DNA of 64,000 nt from Phocoena phocoena (GCF_963924675.1 NC_089238.1:43604879-43668878), one strand, 5' to 3'; counted from the stretch's first letter, positions 44,507-56,708 are shown. Numbers and translations are program-made. Notes: generated by a model from the sequence alone, not told the origin.

Positions 44507-44521
44507 GAAAACTGGGTTGTT

Positions 44522-45643
44522 GCTTTTTTAATGCAATATGGTCCCCAACAACCAACATTTTTGGCTGATAAATAATGGCACTGTGAGACAGACCAGAATC
44601 AAGCCTCAAGACTGCCCTTATGTGGACTTCGAATCTAAACTTCATCCTCTATTTCTCTAGAATGAACCCAACAGTCAACGATAGAGATATCTTTCTTTCT
44701 GTGTTTATCGTTCATTCGCAAGAGGAAAGCTGAGTAGATCCCTAAGAATTGCGTGAATCATGATTCAGTCACTGGAGGACCATCGTCTTGTTACCTTTGC
44801 TTCCTAACCGTTCAGGAAACCAAAAAAATATTTGAAAAAAAATCTGTCTGAAAAAGGAGCCCAGATATTCCTACCTCTTTCTTCTTTTCATAGCTCTCCC
44901 GTCTGCCATCTCTGCTGTTCCCGCACACCCCACATCAGAGTAGCTTCGTGACTCTTAGAAAGGATTGTGACGCTGTGAGCTCAAGTCCACTGAGCTGAGT
45001 TGAAATCTCATTCTGTATGCTACGGGTTATTAGGGTTAGCCAAAAGAATGTACATTTATTTACTGAAGGTACTTTATAAATCAATACCTTGTTTTTGAAT
45101 TCAGGTCAACAGGAAGAACTCTGAAACACAAGCAACAACTACAGCAACCCTAAAACAGCACTTTCAACTTATTGATTTTCAGAAAAGTATCTTTTCCTGG
45201 CATTATTCACACACCCTTGATAAGCAACTCAATGCAATCAAAATTTTTAATGGATTTTCTTACCCCCCTTTCCCAAATATATATATTTATATTTATATTT
45301 TTTTCAACATGTCTTTGAATTGCAACCAGTTAAGTTCTTGAAAAAGATAAGTTGTGGGGGGGTGGCGGTGAAAGATGGAGTTTGCAGTTATTTCTTCCCG
45401 TTTGTATGGGGAGGCATTTTGCTGATTCATTGTTAGAGCACAGCTAGCCAGATCCACTAGCTGTTTACTATTTAATTTCATTCAGTCTTTGGGTGATTTT
45501 AGATATTTCTCTAACTTCACTGAGAAAATTTTATTTCTTCTTGTGAAACAGTATTTATCACGTACTTAATTGAGCATGGTCCTGAACCGGGGCACTTAAA
45601 AAGCAAAAAGCAAAAGTAGCTGGAATGATTCTTACCTTCCTTT
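44522..45643. other. Unassigned sequence
   Basis: No interspersed repeat is recognised. A (TATA)-rich patch lies near 45278-45300 and a G-rich patch GTTGTGGGGGGGTGGCGGTG near 45351. Confidence 0.35.
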
Positions 45644-45659
45644 CAGGCCAAGTATTCTT

Positions 45660-45867
45660 TTTTTTTTTTTTTCCGCGGTACGCGGGCCTCTCACTGTTGT
45701 GGCCTCTCCCGTTGCGGAGCACAGGCTCCGGACGCGCAGGCTCAGCGGCCATGGCTCACGGGCCCAGCCGCTCCGCGGCCTGCGGGATCTTCCCGGACCG
45801 GGGCACGAACCCGTGTCCCCTGCATCGGCAGGCGGACTCTCAAACACTGCGCCACCAGGGAAGCCCC
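45660..45867 (-). mobile_element. CHR-type SINE, short young form
   Basis: Reverse short CHR SINE, T14 at the left, head GCGCCACCAGGGAAGCCC at the right. It has a perfect 16-bp target-site duplication CAGGCCAAGTATTCTT at 45644-45659 and 45868-45883. CpG content is the best preserved of the four young copies. Confidence 0.97.
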
Positions 45868-45941
45868 CAGGCCAAGTATTCTTAATCTGGGGTGCCCATA
45901 GACTTCAGGGTATTAGGGAATCCCCAAAGTTGTTTACAAAC

Positions 45942-45944
<3 letters not shown>

Positions 45945-45983
<39 letters not shown>

Positions 45984-45992
45984 ATGTGTGTG
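45945..45992 (+). repeat. (TG)18 microsatellite
   Basis: Uninterrupted (TG)18 at 45945-45980, then TACATGTGTGTG. Confidence 0.92.
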
Positions 45993-46078
45993 CACGCTCC
46001 TTTCTTGGAGAAGGGAGAACATGCATGGTTCTTGGAAGAACCATGACCCTGAAAAGGACATGAATCATAGCTCTAAAG

Positions 46079-46574
46079 CAACATTTCTCAAAGTGTGGTC
46101 TGGGAACCCCTGGGTTTCCTGTGGTCTCTGAGGTCAAATAATTTACATATGAATGCAAAGACATTATTTTTCACCCTCACTCTCTCACAAGTATACAGTG
46201 GAGTTTTCCAGAGGCTACACAACATATTATATTGTAGCAGATTAAATACAGAGGCAGATCTGAGAATCCAGCTGTCTTCTCTTAAACTAGACATTAGAGA
46301 TTTACAAAAATGTAACACAGTGGCAGTCTTCTCATTAAATTATTTTGGTTTGGGAAATATAATTATTTTTATAAAAAGTTGTTACTGATGTTAATGTATA
46401 ATGCGTTTCTTATATATTTTTTTTACATGAACTAAAACATATTTTTTAAATTTCTCTTTTTCAATCTCTAATATATCCATAGATATAACCTAGACAGACA
46501 AAAGCTCTTTAGCATCCTTAATAATTCTTAAGAGTGTAATTAGGCCCTGAGACCAAAAAAGTTTGAGAATCGCT
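46079..46574 (+). mobile_element. hAT DNA transposon, internally deleted, with transposase tail
   Basis: The left end reads ACATTTCTCAAAGTGTGGTC and the right end AAAAAGTTTGAGAATCGCT, which are imperfect inverted repeats of the Charlie/Zaphod kind. The centre keeps the end of the transposase gene and its 3'UTR (AAAGCTCTTTAGCATCCTTA, GAGTGTAATTAGGCCCTGAG). About 496 bp, where autonomous relatives are several kb. Confidence 0.75.
46215..46345 (+). pseudogene. hAT transposase C-terminal end, remnant
   Basis: A + strand frame spells RLNTEADLRIQLSSLKLDI, typical of the end of hAT transposases just after the C-terminal dimerisation region. The rest of the protein (zinc finger, catalytic core) was lost with the internal deletion. 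The frame upstream of this point belongs to the element's left arm and is not transposase. Confidence 0.7.
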
Positions 46575-46900
46575 ACTTCATAAGATTTCGGGCTTTCTCT
46601 GAACAATACTAACAGACAGAAGTAAAAATAAAACTAGACACTCTGGTAATTAACTTTACAAGTAAGCAGTTGTGCTGTTCCGAATACAGGGTTGGATCAT
46701 ATGAAATTGCCGGCATGTTACTGTTATTTGCCTACAAAAATGGTTATTTCCTGTAGTAAAACTAGTAAAAAGATGCTATTATTAATCTACCAGATGGGTT
46801 ACAGTTGCTTTGGCATTTCGGAGTTGTTTGGGCAATGCTGGTAAAAGAGTTCACTGCTTTATCTGCACGCCTTATCCAGGTTCCTTTTGTAAAATAACCT

Positions 46901-47985
46901 TTTCTTTTCTAAGTATTTTATTCATTAACTTTGATTATAAAAGTAATACATGACCTAGTAGAAGTACAGAAAAGTGCTAGAATGGGCATTCATAATTCAT
47001 CATCCAGAGGTAGCTTCCTGGGGAGATTTCTTACCAACATATTACTTTCACTCAGTTTTCTAGGCATATTTTTACCTAAATAAGAACGTACTGTATTTTT
47101 CCATCTTGAATCCTACTTTTAACACTATTATATAAACATTTCCCACTTTATTTTAATCACTTCATTTAAAAAAGTAAATATGTTTTCTGATTAGAAAAAT
47201 TAATATGCTAACTTTTTTAATCTTTGAAAATATAGAAAATTGTAAAGAATTAAAGTACTCTACGTCACCAACCAAAATAATTATGCCTATGATTTTTGTG
47301 TTTTTCAGTATTTACACATAATGTTTTACACACTTGATATCGTATCATTTACACAGTTTTATATTCTTTTTTTCATATGATGAACATTTTTTGTATCAGT
47401 GGAAAAATTGTCATAGTTTGTTTACAGAATATTTTATCATATGGATATAACATCAGTTATTAACAATTCCACTATTTTTTCTATTGTTTGCACTTTTTCA
47501 CAAGCACAAATAAGGCTGCTGTGAACATCTTTTTCTCTACTGGAGGTCTTTTCACCTCGTTTCTCAAAAATGGAATCATCCCATTTCAACTCAGAGGCTC
47601 TCCACACAAGTATGCCGCTAATAGTGTTAAAGCACAGGGCATAGTAGAGAGAATGTTCTAGAAGAAAAGGGCAGCTTCCCTAATTCTGTAGGCTAGATTC
47701 CTAGAAGTAGAACTACTGGGCCAAAAAGCTTGAACATGCATTTGGCTCTTTATTGCCAAACTGTTTTCTAAAAAGTTGTGCCAATTTCCATTTCCATCTG
47801 CCATGTTGGAGTGGCTGTTTTACTTATCCATGCCACAACTGGGTTTTCTCTCTTTGTCTCTTACTCATCCTCCCCTCTCTCCTCCTCCCCTCCCCTCCTC
47901 TCCCCTCTGCTCTCCTATGTTTTCCAAATGAACTTAACAGGAAAAATGTTATCTTATTTTAATTTGCATGATTTTGATCTTTAAT
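46901..47985 (-). repeat. Old L1 LINE 3' region (possibly two fragments)
   Basis: Antisense old L1: AGTAATACATGACCTAGTAG and ATAGAAAATTGTAAAGAAT are two similar 3'UTR starts. Later come AAGGCTGCTGTGAACATCTT, TAGAAGTAGAACTACTGGGC and CCAAACTGTTTTCTAAAAAG near the ORF2 end. The doubled 3'UTR start suggests two copies or an internal duplication. A C/T-rich run lies at 47866-47912. Confidence 0.55.
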
Positions 47986-49234
47986 GCTGTAGAAACTGTT
48001 TTTCCAAATATTCTTTGCTGGCCACCGACTGTGCCTCTCCAGTGAGTCGCTTTTATTTTCAAGATGGCTGACTAGCGCTAGAATCAATCTTTCATATCCC
48101 TAGTCTGTAGTTAGAAAATGGGCAAAGCCAACTGGTCTGTAGGGTTCTGAATTCATTCTTTCGGCTTCATTATTACCTATTTGCTAACCAAATGAACTAA
48201 TGCCAATCAAATGCCACTGTTAGAAATATCTCTGGCCAGAAACATAAAATGTCGAAACCACAAGTAACCTTGTCATTAGACCCTGCACTGGTCAATAACC
48301 CCACTTCAGTCTAACTTGAGGCCCTATCATTTACACTTCACAAAAGGGCAGTAACAGAAGAGTCAACTTGAAATGGGTCGTATTTAACTGGGAAACTAGT
48401 GCATATCGTCTAGTACCTTGCTGGCTCTTTCCTCTGGCTTGAAGTCTCTTGAATGACTGAACATCCTTTCTCTGTGGATGTGTATCAACATATCTAAAGA
48501 CAAAGGTGGTGTTTAGTTCTCTTTTTATAATTCTGCACAAATAGATCCTTTCTAAGCGTTCTGTTTGTTTGTATTTTGAGATTGCGGCCACCTGTAGGGA
48601 GGAAAGAAGGAGATTGGGGAGAAAAATTGTTGTAAATATATTTAATAGAAAAAAATACTGAATATATGATAGTAAAGGAGAGGACTCCAGATGCCAATAA
48701 GAATCTTTGAATGAAAAACCTTGAGAAACCCTATTTATGATGTAACCAAGCTATGGCCTAGACAGGAAAGGCAATAGTGAACTGTAAGCTTCCCTAGGGA
48801 TATAAAGGGATCAAAATTGAAAGGGAAACACCCTGACATAAATGTCTAAAAACAGCAGACTCCCTGTTTTCCTGTGTTTTGTTGACCAGATCTCTTTATT
48901 AACTATCTCCCAGGCCTCACCAGTATCAATAGTGGGTCATAATGATGACCTGAGGGCAGAGCAAGATCTCGAAGTGGCCTCTGACTCATCAAAGAAATAT
49001 TAAATTAAATGTATTTTGTTGTGCTCTAATTCTTTTAAAATTGGTAATCCATGTGGGGTATAGATGATAATTCCCTATTAATCCAATATTTTATTCGACC
49101 AGAGCAATCTTTGAGTCATCCATTTTCCAACCACAAGGAAGAGTTGATGCTAGTTTTTAAATGTCGTTGAGCATACATCAGTTGCGTCTCTATTGTACGT
49201 CGCTCAAGGAATTTACATAAGCACAGCTGAATAT
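47986..49234. other. Unassigned sequence
   Basis: No secure repeat or gene. Minus frames at 48331-48591 and 48494-48697 have no recognisable product. Confidence 0.35.
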
Positions 49235-49560
49235 CCATTGTTTTCTTGCTCTGTGATAAAAGTTCATTTTTAAAGCCTCAAATTGTGATTTGTCAAAGTC
49301 CATTTGCCAGTTCTCTAACAATTTCAGCCAAATTGTAAATTGTATAACTGTCTGCATCATTTGCATACGTAATCATGTTAGAGTGATGGTATAATCTAGG
49401 CACATCATTTATGAGAAGAGGGAACAATAGCAGGGAGCTTCCAATTCTTGGGATACTCAGAGTAATTTATTACATGGCTGATGTTTTCTTTCTAATTTCC
49501 ACCAAATGATCTCTTTTAGAATGATGAGCACTAAGGATGGCTGTCCCTTGTGTATTACCT
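49235..49560 (-). repeat. Possible L3/CR1-like LINE fragment
   Basis: TGCATCATTTGCATACGTAA, TCATTTATGAGAAGAGGGAA and CTTGGGATACTC are placed like the antisense of a CR1/L3 ORF2 (order: ATCTGCAAATTTGATAA, TCATTTATAA, CTGTGGCACTCC). Similarity is weak and the call is tentative. Confidence 0.35.
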
Positions 49561-49623
49561 TTACTGCTTTCCTAATCTTGAATTGAGAGCCAAGATGAGC
49601 ACCATGTTACACATCTGCTTCAT

Positions 49624-49624
<1 letters not shown>

Positions 49625-49669
<45 letters not shown>

Positions 49670-49680
49670 ACACACACACA
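49625..49680 (+). repeat. (CT)n-(CA)n compound microsatellite
   Basis: Short CT run, then CA units with one TA interruption at about 49665. Confidence 0.92.
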
Positions 49681-50354
49681 GTAATTTCAGTCCAAACAAT
49701 ATCAGAAGAGTTCAATGTTCAGTGAAGCATCCTCCTGAAATGGTGCCCCTGTGTTAATTAATTTGACATCTGGATCTAGTTATTGAATATTCTTTTCTGT
49801 GCATTGACAATTTACCAATTGCTTGCTTCCTATTTTTAATCAGTCTTGCAGATAATTTACCAGCCAACTAAATTGTTTTACTGGCCTATCACACTTCTCT
49901 ACCTGACAGAGAGCAAAAGTAAATACAATCGGTCTTGTGTTGCACCACCGGAAATTCATGATGACCCCAGGCAAGTAGCTTTCTGCAAGACTAATTTGTG
50001 TATAGTCACATCTGTCACTATGGCACTTGGACACATCTTAGGCTTTTTTATTAGTTATTCCTGGTGACAACCCTGTGAGATCACAAGGTGGGTCAGATAT
50101 GCCCTTTCTTGAAAGGCCTCTGAAATTTCATTAGACACCTACATTTTGGGACTCAGCCCTCAAGTCGGGAGTATGGTCCAGTATGATCAGGGTCACCTTG
50201 AGTCCTAGGACTCAGAACCTCTACCAGGCCCAAATCCATTACTCCATTTATTAATTTCTTCCCCCACAATAAATGCAGAGAGGAAATCACCGTCCAGGGG
50301 TCATAAAACAACTTAGTAGCAGTAAGATTAAGCTCCCTTGTAAGTTAATGATTA
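49681..50354. other. Unassigned sequence
   Basis: Two overlapping frames at 49840-50067, one per strand, have no recognisable product. GACAACCCTGTGAGATCACA near 50068 recalls a short MIR piece in reverse but is too small to call. Confidence 0.35.
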
Positions 50355-50930
50355 ACACAGACTCAAACCTAGATTCTTATTCTGACTCAGCCATTTATTT
50401 ATTTATTTTTTAAATAGAAATTGGTTCAAAGTATTTATTTTATTTATTGATTTTTGGCTGCGTTGGGTCTTGGTTGCTGTGCATGGGCTTTCTCTAGTTG
50501 CGGCGAGCGGGGGCTACTCTTCGTTGCAGGGCGCAGGCTTCTCATTGCGGTGGCTTCTCTTATCGCAGAGCACGGGCTCTAGGCGCGCGGGCTTCAGTAG
50601 TTGTGGCTCGTGGGCTCTAGAGCGCAGGCTCAGTAGTCGTGGCTCACGGGCTTAGTTGCTCCGCGGCACGTGGGATCTTCCTGCACCAGGGCTCGAACCT
50701 GTGTCCCCTGCATTGGCAGGCGGATTCTTAACCACTGCACCACCAGGGGAGTCCTCATCCACTTATTAGCGGTGTGACTTTGGAGTTGCCTACCATCTCT
50801 TGAAACACTGTCATCTTTCTGAAAGTGAGGGAACTGATGCTTATCCTTCGGGGGTTGTTGTTAGTGTTGAAGTACAAACAGGTCCCTGTCTAAGTGTTTT
50901 CCGGGACTAGCTGTTTATACTCCTTCCTGT
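50355..50930 (+). repeat. MIR SINE split by a CHR SINE
   Basis: CTCAAACCTAGATTCTTATT at 50362 leads to the insertion point, and the MIR resumes after it with TATTAGCGGTGTGACTTTGG and CTGAAAGTGAGGGAACTGAT. Removal of the SINE and one target copy restores MIR order. Divergence is high in the right half. Confidence 0.65.
50400..50753 (-). mobile_element. CHR-type SINE, long form
   Basis: Reverse, with an A/T-rich tail at the left, GGCTGCGTTGGGTCTTGGTT, GCGGCGAGCGGGGGCTACTC, and the head ACTGCACCACCAGGGGAGTC at the right. The imperfect 14-bp target duplication is 50386-50399 and 50754-50767 (two mismatches). Confidence 0.93.
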
Positions 50931-51371
50931 TATTAATGCATACCACAGCCTTGCCAGGGGTGGAGGGTGTCTCTGTAGAGAGCTCCTAGTGCAGGATCTA
51001 CACTCGTTATTATTAGGATGCTATACAGTAGAGAACATCAGCACGGTTGTCTTTCTCTCCTGCTGTTTATTTACTGTAAACATCTTGGAATTCAGAAAGG
51101 AAGCTTTTCCATTCAAGTTGCAAAATTACAGTTTAACAGAATTTGAAATAATTTTGGCTTAAAATACTCAAGTGTGGGCAGAGAGCAATTGATGAATCTC
51201 TCTGCTGACTCTCGGGACAATCCATATAATCTCAGCTTTCGTAGACAAGGCTGAAGCTCGCCAGATCCAACTCTCTCCCGAGTTACAGATGCACAGCTGT
51301 CACTGCTTCCAGCAGGGGTCGTGCTCACGTACCATGGAGCATTATTGAGTGGCGGTTTTATACACATAAGG

Positions 51372-51435
51372 CTCTTAGAATAGCACGTGTCCTATAGTAA
51401 GTGCTCAGTAAGTGTTAGCTAGTATTGTTGATATA
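51372..51435 (+). repeat. MIR 3' fragment
   Basis: TCTTAGAATAGCACGTGTCC, then TATAGTAAGTGCTCAGTAAG and TGTTAGCTAGTATTGTT match the last part of MIR. Confidence 0.65.
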
Positions 51436-51599
51436 AGTATTACCCTGCTCCCATCCCACCCGACAAGTTATGTCTGCTGGATCAGCTTTCTTAATGTCCA
51501 AAGCTAGAAAGATTCTCTGGTCCAGTATGAGATTCTTTTGAATGGCTTTCATAGTTTTATGGCCTAGTGATACTACTTAACTTTCCATAAATGTTTATG

Positions 51600-52350
51600 G
51601 AACAGAAACAAATGTGCACACCCTGTGGACAAGGCATCTTGAGGGATACAAAAATGAAGAAGCTTTGAATCCTCACCTCAAAGACCTTATACTCTGTTGA
51701 AGGAGAAGGTGGGGCCTGTTCATTAGGGAAGTCAAACGGGGGAATATTTTAACATTATGTATGTGTGTAAGTGCAGCAGGATATGGGAGGGATTAAGGGT
51801 TCAGTTATCCTTCCTTCCTTCCAACCGTCTCTCCGCCCTTCCCACCAAGCACCAGGCACTAAGTGATAGGACCGCCAAGTCAGCGGCTGCATGATCTCAG
51901 CTGTCACGGTCATTCCACGGAAGAGATACAGGTGTAGGCCAATGGCTATTGGAGAGTGGAGTAAGTGCTCATAAAGTAGGCTCTAGGAGGCGCTAGAGGA
52001 GCCCAGAGGAGCGTCTTCTGAACTGGCATGAGAGATCAGGGAAAGCTTTCAGGAAGAGGTGATGCTCGAGGCAAATTTTGACCAATAGTTTGAGGAGGTC
52101 AAGAAGAGGACAGAAAAGAAGAAAGAAAAAGAGAAAGAAGCTAGGTCAAGACACGGAAGCAAGAAAAGGGCTGGAGCTTTATGGCACCCCAGGTAGTTCA
52201 GAACATGCAGGCGGGCTGGGAACGAAAGCAGAGTAAGGTAGGCAGGATGGTTAGGTCTTTAAACAGGGCAGGAGGAGAGCAAAGGAGGCAGCAATTCCAG
52301 ACAGAAGGACCAGCATAATCACAAGCACAGAGATGCAAAAAGGGAATTAC
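51600..52350 (+). repeat. Ancient interspersed repeat, family not assigned
   Basis: GGACAAGGCATCTTGAGGGA, TACAAAAATGAAGAAGC, CAAAGACCTTATACTCTGTT, then GGGAAAGCTTTCAGGAAGAG, GTGATGCTCGAGGC and CAGCATAATCACAAGCACAG near 52310 follow the same block order as 20781 and 38790. This is the longest copy in the window. Confidence 0.45.
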
Positions 52351-52756
52351 ATGAAAGAAGGCCAACAGGTGGCATAGCTGGAAGAGAGGTGAGTCTAGAA
52401 ATGTAAAATGGGGCAAAGCCCACCTTCCTCCTGTGGAGTTCCTGTCTGGCTCCCGCAGCACCATCTGGCTGGCCCAGTTCTCAGTGGTACAGTATAATCA
52501 TTCTGGTTCCAGCAGCCCTAACACCCTCCCCTGCCATACCAATGGTCTTATGACTTTGATTTTGATTCTGGGCCAACTTGGCCATATGGCTGGGCTGCCT
52601 TAGTACAGAAACTCTTTGAGCCATTTGCCCTGAGTAATGTTTATATTTTCTTCAGATCTCTCTTCCATGTGGCTTTTGACTGGCCTCCCATTTCAGCCAA
52701 CAGCATCAGCAAAAGATGGTTAGGAAATAAATGCCTAAGAGATAGTTGGTTCAAAA
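52351..52756. other. Unassigned sequence
   Basis: Nothing is recognised apart from the edge of the preceding old repeat. Confidence 0.35.
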
Positions 52757-52771
52757 TGAAAGCATTCTTTT

Positions 52772-52961
52772 TTTTTTTAATTAATTTATTTATTTGGCCT
52801 CACCAAGTCTTAGTTGCGGCACGCGGGATCTTCGTTGCAGATGCGGGCCCTTTTTTAGTTGCGGCATGCATGCGGGATCTAGTTCCCTGACCAGGGATCG
52901 AACCTGGACCCACTGCGTTGGGAGTGCAGAGTCTTAAGCACTGTGCCACCAGGGAAGTCCC
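52772..52961 (-). mobile_element. CHR-related SINE, shorter variant
   Basis: Reverse: T-rich tail, TTTGGCCTCACCAAGTCTTA, GATCGAACCTGGACCC (B box region) and the head GTGCCACCAGGGAAGTCCC. The target duplication is TGAAAGCATTCTTTT and TGAAGGCATTCTTTT at 52757-52771 and 52962-52976 (one mismatch). The body differs from both other forms in the window, so this is a separate subfamily. Confidence 0.92.
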
Positions 52962-52976
52962 TGAAGGCATTCTTTT

Positions 52977-53754
52977 AACAGTACTCATTCCAGAGAATTT
53001 CAAGGGCTCAGAAATATTAGGTCTCTCCCAGATTTGGGCCACGTCTACGCATTCTAACAAGGTTTGCGTTCTCACACGTCATCCTGAGGTAAGGAGTGAG
53101 TGATGGGCTACAGCAGCCATAGAATGAATAATAGTGAGCTTAAATCTTTGCATTTAAATTTTTTTTTTCAAAGATGATCATGTGAACCACAGAAAAAGGA
53201 GGCTCTTCCCGTTGGTTTATGTTCTTGGTGTTTTCTTGGAATTTTGTCAGTCTTCAGAGAACAGCCTGATCATTTTTAGATTGCATTAAATTCCTCAGAA
53301 GTACTGGCAGGCCGTAAGTGCCTTTCACTTTTTTTAATATATATAGTAAGCGTTAATAACTGTCAGAACTTTTTTCTAATAAATTTAGCCCCAAAAATGC
53401 CTAGCTTGCACCTAGCTCTTTGTTTGCTGTCGTAGATGTCAATGAAACACAGTACATTTAAGGAGATTTTGTATAATTCAGTACTCCCTAAAACAAAACA
53501 AAGCAAAAATAGCAAATCTTCCTCTTTCTTATGATTTTTAAGGATTTTTTTACACTCTTCTCCTACTCTAGAAGAGTCTTTCTCAGACCAAGGCAGTTTG
53601 CAGGGTCAAGTCTAAGATGTTTTAGCAACATTTTCTTCTCAAATGGACAACAAAATCATTAAACCCCTTTGAATTCAGTGAACCTGCCTACACGTTCCTA
53701 TTTCAGAGCAAAAAGAAATCCATTCGAAGTATGCATATTGTTCATAGACAAAAT
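52977..53754. other. Unassigned sequence
   Basis: AT-rich, with no repeat or gene recognised. Confidence 0.35.
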
Positions 53755-54305
53755 TGCCCAAATTAATAAGGCTCTTTAGGCTGAAACTAACTGGAACCAA
53801 ACTCATATTAGCTCAAGTAAAAATAGGAATGTATCACTTCATATGCCAAAACGCCTGGGGTAGGTAGCTTCAGGATCAGCCAATTTACCAGCTCAAACAG
53901 TAATATCGATCTCACTTCTCTTCTCTCCCTGCTCCCACACCCACCTAGGTTCTGTTTGCCTCATTTCCAGGGGGGCTATTTGCATGTGGTAGTCCCTGGC
54001 AGCTCCAGGCTCACATCTACCAACATTACCACTCCAAGGGGAGAGAGCCTCTCACTGCCAAAGGCTCCAGCAAAGTCCTGGATTGGGCTCTCATTGTCTC
54101 AGCTTGGGTCCATCATTGTGGACAGTGGTATGGTATCCAACTGCCAGGCTTGGGTCAACCTTGAACCTGGGGTTGGGTCAGCCCTACCCAAACCAAATGG
54201 ACTGAGAACAGAGTAAGGTACCTCCCGCCGCAAAGAAATTTAGAGTACATGTTCCAACAGAAAGGGAAGAGAGCAAACAACAACCATTGTCCATTACAAT
54301 TGCCT
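53755..54305 (-). repeat. Ancient LTR-like interspersed repeat
   Basis: AACTGGAACCAAACTCATAT, AGCTTCAGGATCAGCC, CCTGGCAGCTCCAGGCTCAC, GGCTCCAGCAAAGTCCTGG, CCAGGCTTGGGTCAACC and CCAAACCAAATGGACTGAGA follow a common mammalian repeat that I take to be an old LTR in reverse. The exact family is not assigned. The 86-codon frame at 53956-54216 is part of it. Confidence 0.45.
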
Positions 54306-56704
54306 CAGTAAATTCTAGTGTACTGGAAAAGCAGGTGGTACAGTCGAGTGAAGGACATAAAGCCAAAAATTAATAATAATAATGTAAGTGGCAATAGACA
54401 ATTGAAAAGTAAAATATGTCATCAAGTATTTGGGGTTTTTTAATCTTTAAGTGCCAAATAGCTCCTTTGATCGGAGTATTTTCACTGACTTCAAAAAATT
54501 AAACTATAATTGACCCAGTTGATACCTAAACTCACTTTAAGCTAAAAAAAAAAAAATTCTATGTTTTGGTTAGGTTGATTAGTTCATTGTTTTGGAACAA
54601 TCTAGAAATGGCTTTCGGGTCACATAGCTAGGTAAACTACATGATACTGTGTAAATGGTCTGACACTTATCAGGTTTTTTCAGATGATGCCTTCCCTACA
54701 AGACCAGTCTAAGATATACTCCTTCAGGGGATGTTTTTATTTAATATCACTTTGTAAAAGAAACGAAGAGAGAATTCAACTCTATATTTGGGTGAAAATA
54801 TATCATACCATTTTTTGTATGATTAGTTAATAATATTAAATTTTTTCTTGAAATTTATAATCACATTCTCACCATAACTCTAAATATATGAAGTAGAAAT
54901 TCATGAAGGAATTTTACAGGTAAAATAAAAAGCATTCCCTAGAAATATGTAATAATATAGCTGATTAATTTTTAATTATAAACTTTTAAAAAGCCAAATA
55001 ATGAAGTCCAAATGTGGGACTAGAAATTCTACCAATTTGATCTGATTTATTACTATGAGCCTAAGTTCTACCTGTCTGGAAAAAAAATACAATTTTTTTT
55101 GTTTATTTCTCTTTTTAACACTGGTGTGATTTACTCAAACAAAACCTCTCACAAAGTTATTTATTATTCTATTCTATTTTTTCCATCATGCACACATGTC
55201 CTTTCATTTCCGTCTCCTCCATGTGGAACATTGATTACAATAAAAGGCAAACATTTGTTTCACAAATTGACAAGAGCAGTGATTCTTCTTTTTTAAAAAT
55301 CATAATAGATACACATTTATCAGCTTTAGGGTTATTTCACAGACCTTTTTTTTCTTTTAACTAAGTACTGCCAATCTACAAAACACTCTGTACCTCATTT
55401 CTGAAATAAGATTTGCATAGAATTCAGCAGCACATCAAGAATGTGACAACATTCACTTTGGAGTTAGCATTGTTCGTGCTCTCATTGTACGTCTGAACTC
55501 TTGTGAAGCTACCTTTTCATCCACCAAGGCCTCCCAAAGGTACTTGTTTTAGCGATGCGTTTCACCAATTTTTCCTCATTCCAGAAAAGACAGTAGCCGA
55601 CTGTCTCTCTCTAGTGGAGTCGGTGATCTTACCTTGAGGTGTTAAGAATTGCTAAGGGCCATAAGGACTTGTGTAAATTACAGCCATGCAGAGAGGCATT
55701 GAAAAATCAATAAGTAATGAAATAGTACTGGAATGAAGTAGCCAAGAGAGCAATGGGTGGGAAACTCCCAAGGACACAGTTTCATTTTGTCAAAAGGTAA
55801 AAGAAGACGTTCTGATGTGTATCTATAAAACAGGCTTCCTTGGAAACAAGAGGCTATTGGCATAGATGGCAAGAGGGTCACTCCAACACGCCACTCAACG
55901 CAGTGGACTGTGGACTTCTTGTTGGTACAACGGTTTTATTTTAGACAACCATGCATTTTATTATTGCAGTTAAGCAACAAATACGGCGTTTTCTTCATCG
56001 TTTTGTGTGTCTGCCCCACCACAATTTTTCTGTCCCCTGGATACCCAAGTGTACTCCATTTCCTGCATTCTATAATGGACCATCCATATTGCCTCCACAA
56101 AACATCCTCATCCTTTCTGACTGGACGTTAGCAGTGTTTCCCAAGAATGTGATGGTGTGGTTGAATCTGAACATCAGTTCCCAAGGATTCCCACCCATTC
56201 ACAGATGACTCTGGATACATATGGCCTGGAGGCTGGAGCTCTGTAGTCTAAGGAACATTCATATGGTTAAGAGTCCCTGAGCTGATAATTAAATCTGCTG
56301 CTTCTTTTTTTTTCTTTCTTTTTAAATTTGAAGTGAAATCATGTTGATATTTTTGATATTGATGATTTGTTTTGAGATGGTAGAACTGATTTTTATAAAA
56401 AAGATATTGTGGCATATTTGAGTATCACAAAGAAGTAGGTAGTGGGAGCGATCCGATGCAGTCAACTTTGCTTGGGAGAACGTGTTTCCCTCCTGCTGAC
56501 AGATGAAGGTCCCCTTTTATCTCTGCCCTTTCCAAGGTGATAATGCCCCTTGCTCCTTACATATCCATCTGGCATATAAATGAAGCTATCTGTAGAGAAA
56601 GATGAGCCAGGCAACAACTGAATCCCAAGGTCTAGATCAAGAAGAAGGGAACCATGAAGATGTTACCCAGGATTGGATTGATTGAAATGACAGGATTACA
56701 TTTG

Positions 56705-56708
<4 letters not shown>
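54306..56708. other. AT-rich unassigned interval
   Basis: About 2.4 kb in which I recognise no repeat. Frames at 55910-56208 overlap in two phases and have no recognisable product. A resemblance to a U6-like CAGCAGCACAT near 55424 does not continue. Confidence 0.35.

Noticed and set aside
55424..55450. CAGCAGCACAT resembling the start of U6 small nuclear RNA
   Set aside because: The match does not extend. None of the rest of U6 follows.
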